Made by a program: the position numbers and the translations under genes. From assembly GCA_002434305.1 (NCBI GenBank), contig DJJU01000006.1, forward strand, positions 372,001 to 436,000: DNA of 64,000 nucleotides, given 5' to 3'. Of the stretch, positions 44,148-53,979 are shown piece by piece (the first letter of the stretch is position 1; the number at the start of each line of letters is the position of its first letter). Source of the DNA: Alicycliphilus sp. UBA6560. Its GTDB lineage: Bacteria > Pseudomonadota > Gammaproteobacteria > Burkholderiales > Burkholderiaceae_C. Below the pieces are notes generated by a model. The model searched no databases and was not told the DNA's origin. It saw only the letters and a list, made by a program, of their open reading frames with translations.

Positions 44148-45872
44148 TCAGTACACGTCGTGCTGCGTGTTGTAGACGTTGAAGTGGCCGGTGGGCGTGA
44201 TCAGGCGCGGGTCCTTGATGACCTTCTTCAGCTTCAGCGTCTTGTCATCCACCACGACCAGGGCGCTTTCCTTGTCCTTGGCCGACCACACGGCGAACCA
44301 CACCTCGTCGCCCGCCTTGTTGTACTCGGGCTGGGTCACGCGCTTGGCGCCGCCGTCGTTGGCCAGGCCGGCCCACTCGGCGATGGGCAGGGTCTGGTAG
44401 CCCTTGTCCAGGTTCTTGATGTCGAACACGACCACCGCCTGCGAGACCTTCGGGTCAGGATTCAAAGGTGCGTCGGACCACAGGTTGCCGGACTTGGGGT
44501 GCGTCTTGATGAACAGCGCGCCGCCGCCCGGGCCCTTAAGCTTGGCCACTTCCTTGAAGGCGTACTTCGGGTGCTTCTTGGGGTCGGTGCCGATCAGCGA
44601 GATGGTCTCGTCGCCCAGGTGGCCGGTGGCCCAGACGGGGCCGTAGGTGGGGTGGGTGAAATTGGCACCGCGCCCGGGGTGGGGGATCTTGCCGACTTCG
44701 GTCAGGCCCGCCAGCTTGCCGTCCTTGGCGTCGATGGCGGCGATCTTGTTGCTGTTGTTGGCAGCCACCATGAAGTAGCGCTTGCTCGAATCCCAGCCGC
44801 CGTCATGCAGGAAGGGGGCGGAGCCGATCTCGGTGGTCTTGAGCGCGTTCAGGTTGGAGTAGTCCACCAGCATGGTCTTGCCGGTTTCCTTCACGTTGAC
44901 CAGAAATTCCGGCTTGTAGTGCGAGGCCACGATGGAGGCCACGCGCGGCTCGGGGTGGTATTCCTGCGTGCCCACCACGTTGCCGCGCGTGGAGACGATC
45001 TTCAGGGGCTCCAGCGTGGCGCCGTCCATGATGGTGTACTGGGGCGGCCAGTAGGCGCCGGCAATCGCCAGCTTGTCCTCGTAGCCCTTGAACTTGGAGG
45101 TGTCGACCGAGCGCGCCTCCAGGCCCACGCGGATCTCGGCCACGTTGTCGGGCTTTTCCATCCACAGGTCGATCATGTTGATCTTGGCGTCGCGCCCGAT
45201 CACGAACAGGTAGCGTCCCGAGGCCGACATGCGCGAGATGTGCACCGCGTAGCCGGTCTTGACGATGTTGATGATCTCCTTGGTGTCGCCGTCGATCAGC
45301 GCCACTTCGCCGGTGTCGCGCAGCGTGGTGGAGAAGATGTTGTCCAGGTTGTAGCTGTTCATCTTCTTCTTGGGGCGCGCCTCCGGCGGCACGATCACCT
45401 TCCAGGTGTTCTTGGCATCCTGCAGGCTCCACTCGGGCGGTGTGGGAGGGTCCTGCTGGATGTAGCGGGCCATCATGTCCACCGTGGCCTCGTCCATCTC
45501 GCCCGAGGTCTGCCAGTTGGGCATGCCGGCCGGCGAGCCGTAGGCGATGAAGACCTTGAGGTAGTCCGTGCCCTTGGGCAGGGTGACGTCGGGGGTCAGC
45601 GGCTTGCCGGTGGCGCCCTTGCGCAGCACGCCGTGGCAGCCGGCGCAGCGCTCGAAGTAGATCTGGCGCGCGCGGTCGAACTCCGCCTGCGTCATCTTCG
45701 GCGCCTTGGGGTTGGTGCTCTGGTACATGGGCACGTCCGCCAGCGGCGAGGTGCCGGCCTGGTAGTTCAGCTCCGGCTTGGAGACATCCTTGTCATGCTG
45801 GGCCATGGCGCCGGCCGACACCAGGGCGGCGGCCGCCAGAGCGATCAGCCTGGCCTTCCTCATTGCGGTCAT
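44148..45872 (-). CDS. nirS: Cytochrome cd1 nitrite reductase
   Basis: This 574-residue periplasmic enzyme reduces nitrite to NO, the defining step of denitrification. It has a signal peptide (LIALAAAALVSAGAMA), a cytochrome c domain with CAGCH (C76, C79, H80), and an eight-bladed haem d1 propeller. The active-site region carries the family sequence YWPPQYTIMDGATLEPLKIV and HPGRGANFTHP. GAGGAA precedes the ATG. It is first in the minus-strand nir operon, divergent from nirE across a gap holding an FNR/DNR-type box. Confidence 0.98.
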   Translation of the reverse strand: MTAMRKARLIALAAAALVSAGAMAQHDKDVSKPELNYQAGTSPLADVPMYQSTNPKAPKMTQAEFDRARQIYFERCAGCHGVLRKGATGKPLTPDVTLPKGTDYLKVFIAYGSPAGMPNWQTSGEMDEATVDMMARYIQQDPPTPPEWSLQDAKNTWKVIVPPEARPKKKMNSYNLDNIFSTTLRDTGEVALIDGDTKEIINIVKTGYAVHISRMSASGRYLFVIGRDAKINMIDLWMEKPDNVAEIRVGLEARSVDTSKFKGYEDKLAIAGAYWPPQYTIMDGATLEPLKIVSTRGNVVGTQEYHPEPRVASIVASHYKPEFLVNVKETGKTMLVDYSNLNALKTTEIGSAPFLHDGGWDSSKRYFMVAANNSNKIAAIDAKDGKLAGLTEVGKIPHPGRGANFTHPTYGPVWATGHLGDETISLIGTDPKKHPKYAFKEVAKLKGPGGGALFIKTHPKSGNLWSDAPLNPDPKVSQAVVVFDIKNLDKGYQTLPIAEWAGLANDGGAKRVTQPEYNKAGDEVWFAVWSAKDKESALVVVDDKTLKLKKVIKDPRLITPTGHFNVYNTQHDVY

Positions 45873-46005
45873 TGTGGTTCCTCTGCGTCTCTCGGATCAG
45901 CGCTTGGATGGGTGCGGGCACCTGCCCTGGCCCCTCGCGTGAGGTCGCTGTTCACCCCTCTTTTTGCGAGTGCATGCATGCTCGCGCCGCCCGCCGCCGG
46001 TGTCC

Positions 46006-46019
46006 TTGACCTGGTTCAA
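46006..46019. promoter_or_regulatory. FNR/DNR-type box between nirS and nirE
   Basis: TTGAC-CTGG-TTCAA, embedded in CTTGA-N6-TCAAG, matches the TTGAY-N4-RTCAA pattern bound by Fnr and Dnr proteins. Its centre is about 78 bp before the nirE ATG and 140 bp before nirS. The rest of the 218-bp gap shows only an A/C-rich stretch and a GCATGCATGC palindrome. Confidence 0.7.
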
Positions 46020-46090
46020 GGACGCACAAAGGGCAGGCCAGAACAATCCGGTCCAACCCCATGACGGCAGCAGCCGAGGAAAGGCAGGAC

Positions 46091-46906
46091 ATGAGCTTTG
46101 TGGAAGACGCACGCTGGTTCACCGCGGCGCCACCCGCCGCCCAGGCAGGCGTGCCCGGGCATGTGACGCTGGTGGGCGCGGGGCCGGGCGATCCGGAGCT
46201 GCTGACGCTGCGCGCCGTGAAGGCGCTGCGCAACGCCCGCCTGGTGCTGTACGACCACCTGGTAGGCAAGGAGGTACTGCAGTACGTGCCAGCGGATGCC
46301 GACCTGATCTACGTGGGCAAGGAGGCCGCGCACCACACCCTGCCGCAGGAGTCCATCATCGACCTGATGGTGCGCCTGGCGCGCAGCGGGCGCAGCCTGG
46401 TGCGCCTGAAGGGCGGCGACTGTTTCGTTTTCGGCCGCGGCGGCGAAGAAGCCATTGCGCTGGCCGAGCAGGGCATCGCCTTCGACATCGTGCCCGGCAT
46501 CACCTCGGCCCAGGGCGCGGGCGCCTACGCCGGTATTCCGCTCACCCACCGCGACCACGCCGGCACGCTGGTCTTCGCCACCGGCCACCTGTGCGGGCGC
46601 GACGAGGTGGCGCTGGACTGGGCGGCCCTGGCCCGCCCGCGCCAGACGGTGGTCATCTACATGGGCCTGTCCACGCTGCCCATCATCAGCCGCGAGCTGC
46701 AGGCGCACGGCCTGCCCGCAGACACCCCGGCCGCGCTGGTGGAGCAGACCACGCTGCCCGGCCAGCGCTGCATCAGCGGCACGCTGGGCGGGCTGCCCGA
46801 GCTGGCCCGGGCGCACGGCATACGTCCGCCGGCGCTGATCGTGATCGGCCACGTGGTGGCCCTGCAGCAGCACATCGCCAGGGGTCTGCGCGCCCAGTTC
46901 GTATAG
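46091..46906 (+). CDS. nirE: Uroporphyrinogen-III C-methyltransferase NirE
   Basis: This 271-residue SAM-dependent methyltransferase turns uroporphyrinogen III into precorrin-2, the entry to siroheme and haem d1. Motifs are VTLVGAGPGDPELLTLRAV at the N-terminus, VRLKGGDCFVFGRGGEE and VPGITSAQGAGAYAGIPLTHR. The location opposite nirS marks it as the denitrification copy (NirE) rather than a general CobA. ATG 46091 has GAGGAAAGG six nt upstream; ATG 46061 is an in-frame alternative without an RBS. rng follows 38 bp downstream. Confidence 0.93.
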   Translation: MSFVEDARWFTAAPPAAQAGVPGHVTLVGAGPGDPELLTLRAVKALRNARLVLYDHLVGKEVLQYVPADADLIYVGKEAAHHTLPQESIIDLMVRLARSGRSLVRLKGGDCFVFGRGGEEAIALAEQGIAFDIVPGITSAQGAGAYAGIPLTHRDHAGTLVFATGHLCGRDEVALDWAALARPRQTVVIYMGLSTLPIISRELQAHGLPADTPAALVEQTTLPGQRCISGTLGGLPELARAHGIRPPALIVIGHVVALQQHIARGLRAQFV

Positions 46907-46944
46907 CGGTGGTGGATGCGGCTTTCAGGCATCATGAAAGCCTC

Positions 46945-48432
<1,488 letters not shown>

Positions 48433-48456
48433 CGGCCGGGCTGCGCCCGGCGCTCA

Positions 48457-49062
48457 TCAGGCGTCGATCTGCATGGCAGGGCGTGCCTGCACCCGCTCCA
48501 GCCAGGCCTGCACACGGGGATGGGCGGCCACGGGCGCGCCGAGGTGGGCGCTGTAGCCGATCACGGCGCTGACCACCAGGTCCACCAGTGAATAGTCCTG
48601 CCCCAGCATCCAGGGCGCCGCTTGCAGGTGCCCGTCCAATACGGCCAGGAGGGTGCTGAGACTGTCCAGCACCTGCGCTCGCTCCGTGTCGGGCGTTGCC
48701 GGCTCGCTCCCGTCAGAAACCTCCAGGCGCGGCAGCAGCGCGCAGTAGCTGACATAGGCCCACGTGCTCCACGACAGCGCCTGCAGGGCTTGGGGCGTGC
48801 CCGGCTGCGGCCACAGGCCACGCGCCACGCCGTAGGTATGGCCCAGCCAGAGGTGGATGGCCAGCGCCTCGAACAGGGGTGCGCCGTTGACGGTCAAGGT
48901 CGGGACCTTGCCGTTCGGGTTGAGGGCGCGGAACTGCGGCGTGTGCTGCTCGCCAGCACGGATGTCGATTTTCACGCGCTCGTGGGGGATGCCCAACTCG
49001 GCGAGGGCGTAGGCGATTGGCGTGGCGCTGGACATGGGGTGCCAGTACAGGACGATGGACAT
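48457..49062 (-). CDS. Glutathione S-transferase family protein
   Basis: This 201-residue GST has an N-terminal thioredoxin-like domain (IVLYWHPMSSATPIAYALAE, LNPNGKVPTLTVNGAPLFEALAI with the cis-Pro and Glu-Ala that bind glutathione) and an all-helical C-domain. Substrate unknown. ATG 49062 is preceded by GGAG. It is divergent from a WYL regulator 100 bp away, which may control it. Confidence 0.88.
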   Translation of the reverse strand: MSIVLYWHPMSSATPIAYALAELGIPHERVKIDIRAGEQHTPQFRALNPNGKVPTLTVNGAPLFEALAIHLWLGHTYGVARGLWPQPGTPQALQALSWSTWAYVSYCALLPRLEVSDGSEPATPDTERAQVLDSLSTLLAVLDGHLQAAPWMLGQDYSLVDLVVSAVIGYSAHLGAPVAAHPRVQAWLERVQARPAMQIDA

Positions 49063-49150
49063 ATATGAGACTCCTTGGCTTGCAGGCCGTTGGTTGAGGG
49101 AGCCGCGACTGTAGAAAGCATTGCGGACAGCTTTGGCCCTCAATGGGCGC

Positions 49151-49156
49151 TACAGT
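49151..49156 (+). promoter_or_regulatory. Candidate -10 box for WYL regulator gene
   Basis: TACAGT lies 6 nt before ATG 49163, and there is no Shine-Dalgarno motif, the same layout as at dnaE. Confidence 0.35.
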
Positions 49157-49162
49157 GGCGCC

Positions 49163-50143
49163 ATGTTGTCCTCGTCCACCCGGCTGCTGCGGCTGCTGGC
49201 CCTGCTGTCCACCCGCCGCCACTGGCCGGGCGCCGACCTGGCCGAAAGCCTGCAGGTGCATCCGCGCACCCTGCGCCGCGACGTTGACCGGCTGCGCCAG
49301 CTCGGCTATCCCGTGCATGCCAGCAGCGGGGTTGCCGGCGGCTATGCCTTCAGGGCCGGACGTGACCTGCCGCCGCTGCTGCTGGACGACGAAGAGGCGC
49401 GTGCCGTCTCGATCGCGCTGCGCACGGCTACCGCGGCGGGTGGCATGGAGGAGCCCGCCCTGCGCGCGCTCGTCAAGCTCGAACACGCCATGCCCACCCG
49501 GCTGCGCCAGCAGATGGACGTGCTGCGCTCGGCCATCCTGCCGCTGGACGCCGCCGGGCCGGTGGTGGAGGCCGCCTTGCTGGTGGGTCTGGCCTCGGCT
49601 TGCCATGAACAGCTGCGAGTGGGATTCGCCTATACCGATGGGCAGGGACGGGGCAGCGAGCGCAGCGTGGAGCCGCATGGCCTGGTGCATGCGCAGCAGC
49701 GCTGGTATCTGGTCGCTTGGGACTGTGCCCGCGGCGACTGGCGCACCTTCCGCGTGGACCGCATCGAGGGCGCGCCCCGTATGGGTGGGCACTTTGCCCC
49801 GCGGCCTTCACCCGATGGCGGTGACCTGAAGGCGTACGTCGCACGGTCGCTGACGGCGCCGCTGGCGCAGGTGCCCGCGCGCATCGTGCTGCATGCGCCG
49901 CACGCGCAGCTGGCGCGGCGCATTCCCGCATCTGCCGGGACGCTGCGCCCGCTGGGCGACCACAGCTGCGAGCTGGAGTGCGCTACCCACGCACCCTGCA
50001 CGCTGGTGTACTGGCTGATGGCGCTGGAGGTGGACTTCCAGGTGCTGGCACCCGACGACCTGGTGGACCGGGTGCGCGCCGCGGCTGAGCGGGCGCTGCG
50101 GGGCTGCACGGGCGTGCGTCCTGAAGCGCCCGTGCATCACTGA
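49163..50143 (+). CDS. YafY-like transcriptional regulator with HTH and WYL domain
   Basis: This 326-residue regulator has an N-terminal helix-turn-helix of the DeoR/HTH_11 type (SSTRLLRLLALLSTRRHWPG, VHPRTLRRDVDRLRQLGYPV). A WYL domain (SVEPHGLVHAQQRWYLVAWD...WRTFRVDRIEG) and a C-terminal extension follow. WYL domains bind ligands, often nucleic acids, and control DNA binding. Divergent placement from the glutathione S-transferase gene suggests it regulates that gene, as with many YafY-type regulators next to small enzymes. Confidence 0.88.
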   Translation: MLSSSTRLLRLLALLSTRRHWPGADLAESLQVHPRTLRRDVDRLRQLGYPVHASSGVAGGYAFRAGRDLPPLLLDDEEARAVSIALRTATAAGGMEEPALRALVKLEHAMPTRLRQQMDVLRSAILPLDAAGPVVEAALLVGLASACHEQLRVGFAYTDGQGRGSERSVEPHGLVHAQQRWYLVAWDCARGDWRTFRVDRIEGAPRMGGHFAPRPSPDGGDLKAYVARSLTAPLAQVPARIVLHAPHAQLARRIPASAGTLRPLGDHSCELECATHAPCTLVYWLMALEVDFQVLAPDDLVDRVRAAAERALRGCTGVRPEAPVHH

Positions 50144-50145
50144 GA

Positions 50146-50210
50146 TTTTTACTATTTAAATAGTAGCAGCCAGCGCTTGACGGGAGCGGGTTTGAGCCCG
50201 ATTTAACCCT
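50146..50210 (+). repeat. Dispersed AATAGCTG-type repeat with 16-bp perfect palindrome
   Basis: TACTATTTAAATAGTA (50150-50165) is a perfect palindrome, followed by GCAGCCAGCGCTTGACGGG and GGTTTGAGCCCGATTTAA. It lies between two convergent genes and could serve as a bidirectional terminator. Confidence 0.75.
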
Positions 50211-50219
50211 AAACCACGG

Positions 50220-51371
50220 TTAGAGCCGGCGCAGCCGCTCCAGCGCCGTGCGCAGCGTCTCGTCCTCCTTGGCGAAGCAAAAGCGCACGGTGCGCTGATC
50301 GAAGCCATCGCCGTAGAAGGCCGACACGGGAATGGCGGCCACGCCGGCCTCGTGCACCAGCCATTCGCAGAACTGCATCTCCGGCAGGTCGCTGATGGCG
50401 GAGTAGTCCACGCACTGGAAGTAGCTGCCGTTGCTGGGCAGCAGGCGCAGGCGCGATCCCTCCAGGCCCTGGCGGAACAGATCGCGCTTGGCCTGGTAGA
50501 AGCCGGCCAGCTGAAGGTAGGGCGCGGGGTTTTGCAGGTACTGGGCGATGCCGTGCTGCATGGGCGTGTTCACCGTGAACACGTTGAACTGGTGCACCTT
50601 GCGGAACTCGGCCGTCAGCGCCGCAGGGGCCGCCACGGCGCCCACTTTCCAGCCGGTGACGTGCAGCGTCTTGCCGAAGCTGGAGACGATGAAGCTGCGC
50701 TCGGCCAGGCCGTCAAAGCGCGCGGCGCTCTCGTGCTGCCGGCCGTCGAAGACCATGTGCTCGTACACCTCGTCGCTGATGAGCAGCACGCCCGTGGGCG
50801 CCAGCAGCTCCTGCAGGTGCAGCATTTCTTGCTGGCTCCAGATGGTGGCGCTAGGGTTGTGCGGCGTGTTGAGGATCAGCAGGCGGGTGCGCGGGCTGAG
50901 GGCGGCGGCGATCTGGTCGAAGTCCGGGCGGAAGCTGCCGGGCGTGAGCGGCACGCGCACGACGGTGGCACCGGCCATCTCGATGGCTGGCACATAGCAG
51001 TCGTAGCACGGCTCCAGCACGATGACCTCGTCGCCCGGCTGCACGCAGGCCAGCACGGCCGTGAGGATGGCCTGGGTGGCGCCGGCGGTGATGGTGATTT
51101 CGCTGTTGGCGCAATACCGGCGGGCGTGGAGTGCTTCAATTTTTGAAGCAACCGCAGCGCGCAGCGCGGGCACGCCAGGCATGGGCGGGTACTGGTTGTG
51201 GCCATCCTGCATGGCCCGCGACACGGCATCCACCAGCGCCGGATCGCAAGCGAAATCGGGAAAACCCTGCCCCAGGTTGACGGCCCCGCGCTCGGCCGCC
51301 AGGGCGGACATGACGGCAAAGATGGTGGTGCCCACGTTCGGCAGGCGGCTGGGAAAGCTGGGAGTGGTCAT
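50220..51371 (-). CDS. PLP-dependent aminotransferase, methionine aminotransferase (YbdL)-like
   Basis: This 383-residue class I aminotransferase shows VNLGQGFPDFACDPALVDAV (substrate region), NTPHNPSATIW (PLP-binding Asn), ISDEVYEHMVFDG (Asp-Tyr pair) and SSFGKTLHVTGWKVG with the Schiff-base Lys. The pattern fits YbdL/MtnE-like enzymes, which use methionine or other amino acids with 2-oxo-acid partners. An odd short segment (ASKIEALHARRYC) near residue 82-94 replaces the usual helix, but the frame is intact. Start ATG 51371. Confidence 0.87.
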   Translation of the reverse strand: MTTPSFPSRLPNVGTTIFAVMSALAAERGAVNLGQGFPDFACDPALVDAVSRAMQDGHNQYPPMPGVPALRAAVASKIEALHARRYCANSEITITAGATQAILTAVLACVQPGDEVIVLEPCYDCYVPAIEMAGATVVRVPLTPGSFRPDFDQIAAALSPRTRLLILNTPHNPSATIWSQQEMLHLQELLAPTGVLLISDEVYEHMVFDGRQHESAARFDGLAERSFIVSSFGKTLHVTGWKVGAVAAPAALTAEFRKVHQFNVFTVNTPMQHGIAQYLQNPAPYLQLAGFYQAKRDLFRQGLEGSRLRLLPSNGSYFQCVDYSAISDLPEMQFCEWLVHEAGVAAIPVSAFYGDGFDQRTVRFCFAKEDETLRTALERLRRL

Positions 51372-51512
51372 GGTGTACGGGTTAACAATCCGAAGGCCGC
51401 GGAGCAGGCCATGCAAGCAGACGCCGTGGAGCGGGCTTTGCCCGGCCTCCGGTGGCGTCCCACTGGGGAAGGCGCGCAGCAGCGTCTCAGGGGGATTCAC
51501 AGCTCAGGGGAT

Positions 51513-52454
51513 TCAGAGTTCATAGTCGTGCACGTGTCCGGTCATGGCGCGGCCAATCAGGTCGCGGCTCAGTCGGTCACTGAGCAACTCGGCAAAGCGG
51601 TACACGAAATTGCGCAGGTAGGCGCCGCGCTTGAAAGCGACGCGCGCCACGCTTTGGCCGAACAGGTGGCCCACCGGGCGCACCACCAGGTCGCCCAGCG
51701 GGTCGTCGCGCATGGCCATCTCGGCCACGATGCCTATGCCCAGGCCCAGGCGCACGTAGGTTTTGATGACGTCCGAGTCAATAGCCTCCAGCACGATGCG
51801 CGGCTGCAGCTTGCGCGTGGCGAACGCCTGGTCGATCTTGCCCCGGCCGGTGAACGAGGGGTGGTAGGTGATGAGGGACTCGTGCGCCAGGTCGTCCAGG
51901 CCGACCCGGTCCTTCTGCGCCAGCGGGTGGCCGGCGGGCAGCACCAGCACGTGCTGCCATTCGTAGCAGGGCAGGGTGACCAGGTCGGGGTAGTCGGCCA
52001 GCGACTCCGTGGCCATGCCGATCTCGGCCACCTCGTCGATGACCATCCGGGCCACCTCGTGCGGCGTGGCCTGGTGCAGGCTGATGTTCACCTTGGGGTA
52101 CTGCTCGCGCAGCTTGGCCACTGGCAGCGGCAGCACGTAGCGCGCCTGGGTGTGGGTGGTGGCGATCGACAGCGTTCCGCTGTCCTGCTGGCTGTACTGC
52201 TCGCCAATGCGCTTGAGGTTGCCCACCTCACGCATGATGATCTCGATGCTCTTGAGCACGTGCAGGCCAGGCTCCGTGACACGCTTGAGGCGCTTGCCGT
52301 GGCGCGCGAAGATGTCCACGCCCAGCTCGTCTTCCAGCTCGATGATGGCCTTGGAGACACCCGGCTGCGAAGTGTGCAGCGCCTTGGCCGCTTCGGTCAG
52401 GTTGAGATTGCGGCGCGAGGCTTCCTGGACGAAGCGGAATTGGTGCAGGTTCAT
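51513..52454 (-). CDS. cysB: LysR-family regulator CysB
   Basis: This 313-residue LysR regulator has an N-terminal winged helix (NLTEAAKALHTSQPGVSKAIIELEDELG) and a substrate domain with TTHTQARYVLP and SFTGRGKIDQAF, as in CysB/Cbl. It would activate sulfate assimilation and sulfur scavenging, with acetylserine or a related inducer. It follows the CbiX-like gene, an enzyme of the siroheme route needed by sulfite reductase. A perfect 12-bp palindrome sits 10 nt before the start. Confidence 0.93.
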   Translation of the reverse strand: MNLHQFRFVQEASRRNLNLTEAAKALHTSQPGVSKAIIELEDELGVDIFARHGKRLKRVTEPGLHVLKSIEIIMREVGNLKRIGEQYSQQDSGTLSIATTHTQARYVLPLPVAKLREQYPKVNISLHQATPHEVARMVIDEVAEIGMATESLADYPDLVTLPCYEWQHVLVLPAGHPLAQKDRVGLDDLAHESLITYHPSFTGRGKIDQAFATRKLQPRIVLEAIDSDVIKTYVRLGLGIGIVAEMAMRDDPLGDLVVRPVGHLFGQSVARVAFKRGAYLRNFVYRFAELLSDRLSRDLIGRAMTGHVHDYEL

Positions 52455-52463
52455 GACTCAATC

Positions 52464-52475
52464 GTTCTATAGAAC
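52464..52475. promoter_or_regulatory. 12-bp palindrome before cysB
   Basis: GTTCTATAGAAC is a perfect palindrome in the 35-bp gap between the CbiX-like gene and cysB. It is a possible autoregulatory site. Confidence 0.4.
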
Positions 52476-52489
52476 CTGTTTATTATGTC

Positions 52490-52873
52490 TCAAAATTCTA
52501 AAGAAACAGCCTCCGCAGCGATGTCGGCCATGAGGGCAACCATGCGCTCGTCTTCGCCAATGGGCGGGCTGAGCGTGATGCGCAGGCCCGGATGGGCCGC
52601 GGCCAAGGCCTGCGCCATACCCGGCAGGTCTTCGCGTACGTGCCGGCCGGCGCCCAGAAAGAGGGGCACGATGGCGATGTGCGTCACCTTCAACGCAGCC
52701 AGCTCGGCTACGGCGGCGTCCAGCGGGGGCTCGCACAGCTCCAGATAGGCGCACCGGCAGGGCAGCTGCGGCTGGGCTGCCTGCAGGCGCGCACGTACGG
52801 CTTCCATGGGGGCGCGCCACAGCGGATCGCGCGAGCCATGGGCAAAGAGGATGACGCCGCCGACCATACTCAT
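52490..52873 (-). CDS. Short CbiX-type sirohydrochlorin chelatase-like protein
   Basis: This 127-residue single-domain chelatase resembles CbiX-S. VILFAHGSRDPLWRAPM carries the metal/substrate His, and IVPLFLGAGRHVREDLP holds the second His. By family it inserts Co or Fe into sirohydrochlorin. The start overlaps the lptG stop (ATGA), so it is translated with the LPS export genes, an odd functional combination. Adjacent cysB suggests a role in siroheme for sulfite reductase. A siroheme supply for haem d1 is also possible. Confidence 0.85.
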   Translation of the reverse strand: MSMVGGVILFAHGSRDPLWRAPMEAVRARLQAAQPQLPCRCAYLELCEPPLDAAVAELAALKVTHIAIVPLFLGAGRHVREDLPGMAQALAAAHPGLRITLSPPIGEDERMVALMADIAAEAVSLEF

Positions 52874-53979
52874 CTCCTGAGCACCAGCCAGCCAAATGCC
52901 GCCAGTGATAGTGCGCTGTAGATCAGCCCGGGCGCGGCCGCGGTGAGCCAGGGCGACCAGTGCTGCAGATTGCCGGCAAAGCCGAACAGGTTGTTCAGCA
53001 GAAAGAAGCTGATGCCGGCCATCACCCCGCCGAACACATAGCCGGCGATGCCGCCGGAGCGGAAGTGCAGGTAGGCGAACGGCAGCGACAGCACCACCAT
53101 CACCAGGCAGCTCAAGGGGTAGAACACCTTGCGCCAGAACTCGATCTCGTAGCGCTGGGCCGACTGGCCATTAGCCTGCAGGTGCCGTACATACTGGAAC
53201 AGCTCGATGGTGGCCATCTTGTCCGGCTTGAGCAGCGAGGCGCCGACCATGCTGGGGGTGATGCGCGTGCTCCAGCGCAGCTGGGCCTCGGTCGTGCGCT
53301 GCACACGCAGCTGGTCGTCCCGGCCGTGCTCGAAGAGGCTGCTGCGCACCTGCTGCAGGTTCCAGGCCTCGCCGCTGTCGTCGAAGTCGCCCAGCTCGGC
53401 CGACAGCGTGGCGGCCACACGGCCCTGCTCGTCGAACTCAAACACGCGTATGCCACGCATGCGCCCGTCCGTGCCCAGGGCCCGCACGTTGATGGCGCGT
53501 GAATGGCTGCCCTGGCGCTCCTTGAGCCACGCGCCGGTGGCGCCGGTGCTGAGCTGGCCCAGGTGGCGCGCGCCCACCAGCTGCGCCGCCCGTTCGCTGG
53601 CCGGTGCGATGTAGTCGCCCACGGCGAAGGTCAGCACCACGAAGGCACCGCCCAGCATCAGCAGCGTGCCAAGAGCGCGGCCCGGCCCCAGGCCGCTGGT
53701 GCGCATGATGGTGAACTCCGAGCTTTGCGCCAGCCGTGCCATCACGAAGATGGTGCCTATCAGCACGGTGATGGGGAGCAGCTCATATAAATGCTGCGGC
53801 AGGCTGAGGATGACGTACAGCAAAGCCTGCGAGAGCTGATAACCGCCGGGCCCGCTGCGCCCCACCCAGCGCAGCTCGTCCACCAGGTCGAAGAAGAAGA
53901 ACAGCGCCAGGAAGGCCAGCGTCACGAAGCCGACGCTGACAGCAACTTCGCGGTAGATGAGACGGCGCAGCGTATTCAT
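52870..53979 (-). CDS. lptG: LPS export ABC transporter permease LptG
   Basis: This 369-residue YjgP/YjgQ-family permease has helices near the N-terminus (VGFVTLAFLALFFFFDL), around residues 55-130 and at the C-terminus, flanking a large periplasmic beta-jellyroll domain. With LptF and LptB it extracts lipopolysaccharide from the inner membrane. The start overlaps lptF (ATGA, 53976-53979), and the stop overlaps the CbiX-like gene. Start ATG 53979 gives MNTLRRLIYREV. Confidence 0.95.
   Translation of the reverse strand: MNTLRRLIYREVAVSVGFVTLAFLALFFFFDLVDELRWVGRSGPGGYQLSQALLYVILSLPQHLYELLPITVLIGTIFVMARLAQSSEFTIMRTSGLGPGRALGTLLMLGGAFVVLTFAVGDYIAPASERAAQLVGARHLGQLSTGATGAWLKERQGSHSRAINVRALGTDGRMRGIRVFEFDEQGRVAATLSAELGDFDDSGEAWNLQQVRSSLFEHGRDDQLRVQRTTEAQLRWSTRITPSMVGASLLKPDKMATIELFQYVRHLQANGQSAQRYEIEFWRKVFYPLSCLVMVVLSLPFAYLHFRSGGIAGYVFGGVMAGISFFLLNNLFGFAGNLQHWSPWLTAAAPGLIYSALSLAAFGWLVLRR

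Noticed and set aside
45964..46944. 5' extension of the rng frame through nirE
   Set aside because: The residues are Arg-rich shadow sequence of nirE; conserved RNase G sequence begins at ATG 46945.
51120..51160. Palindromic GCTTCAATTTTTGAAGC inside the aminotransferase gene as another dispersed repeat
   Set aside because: It lacks the AATAGCTG core and lies in an intact frame. It may be a remnant, but the evidence is too weak to call.
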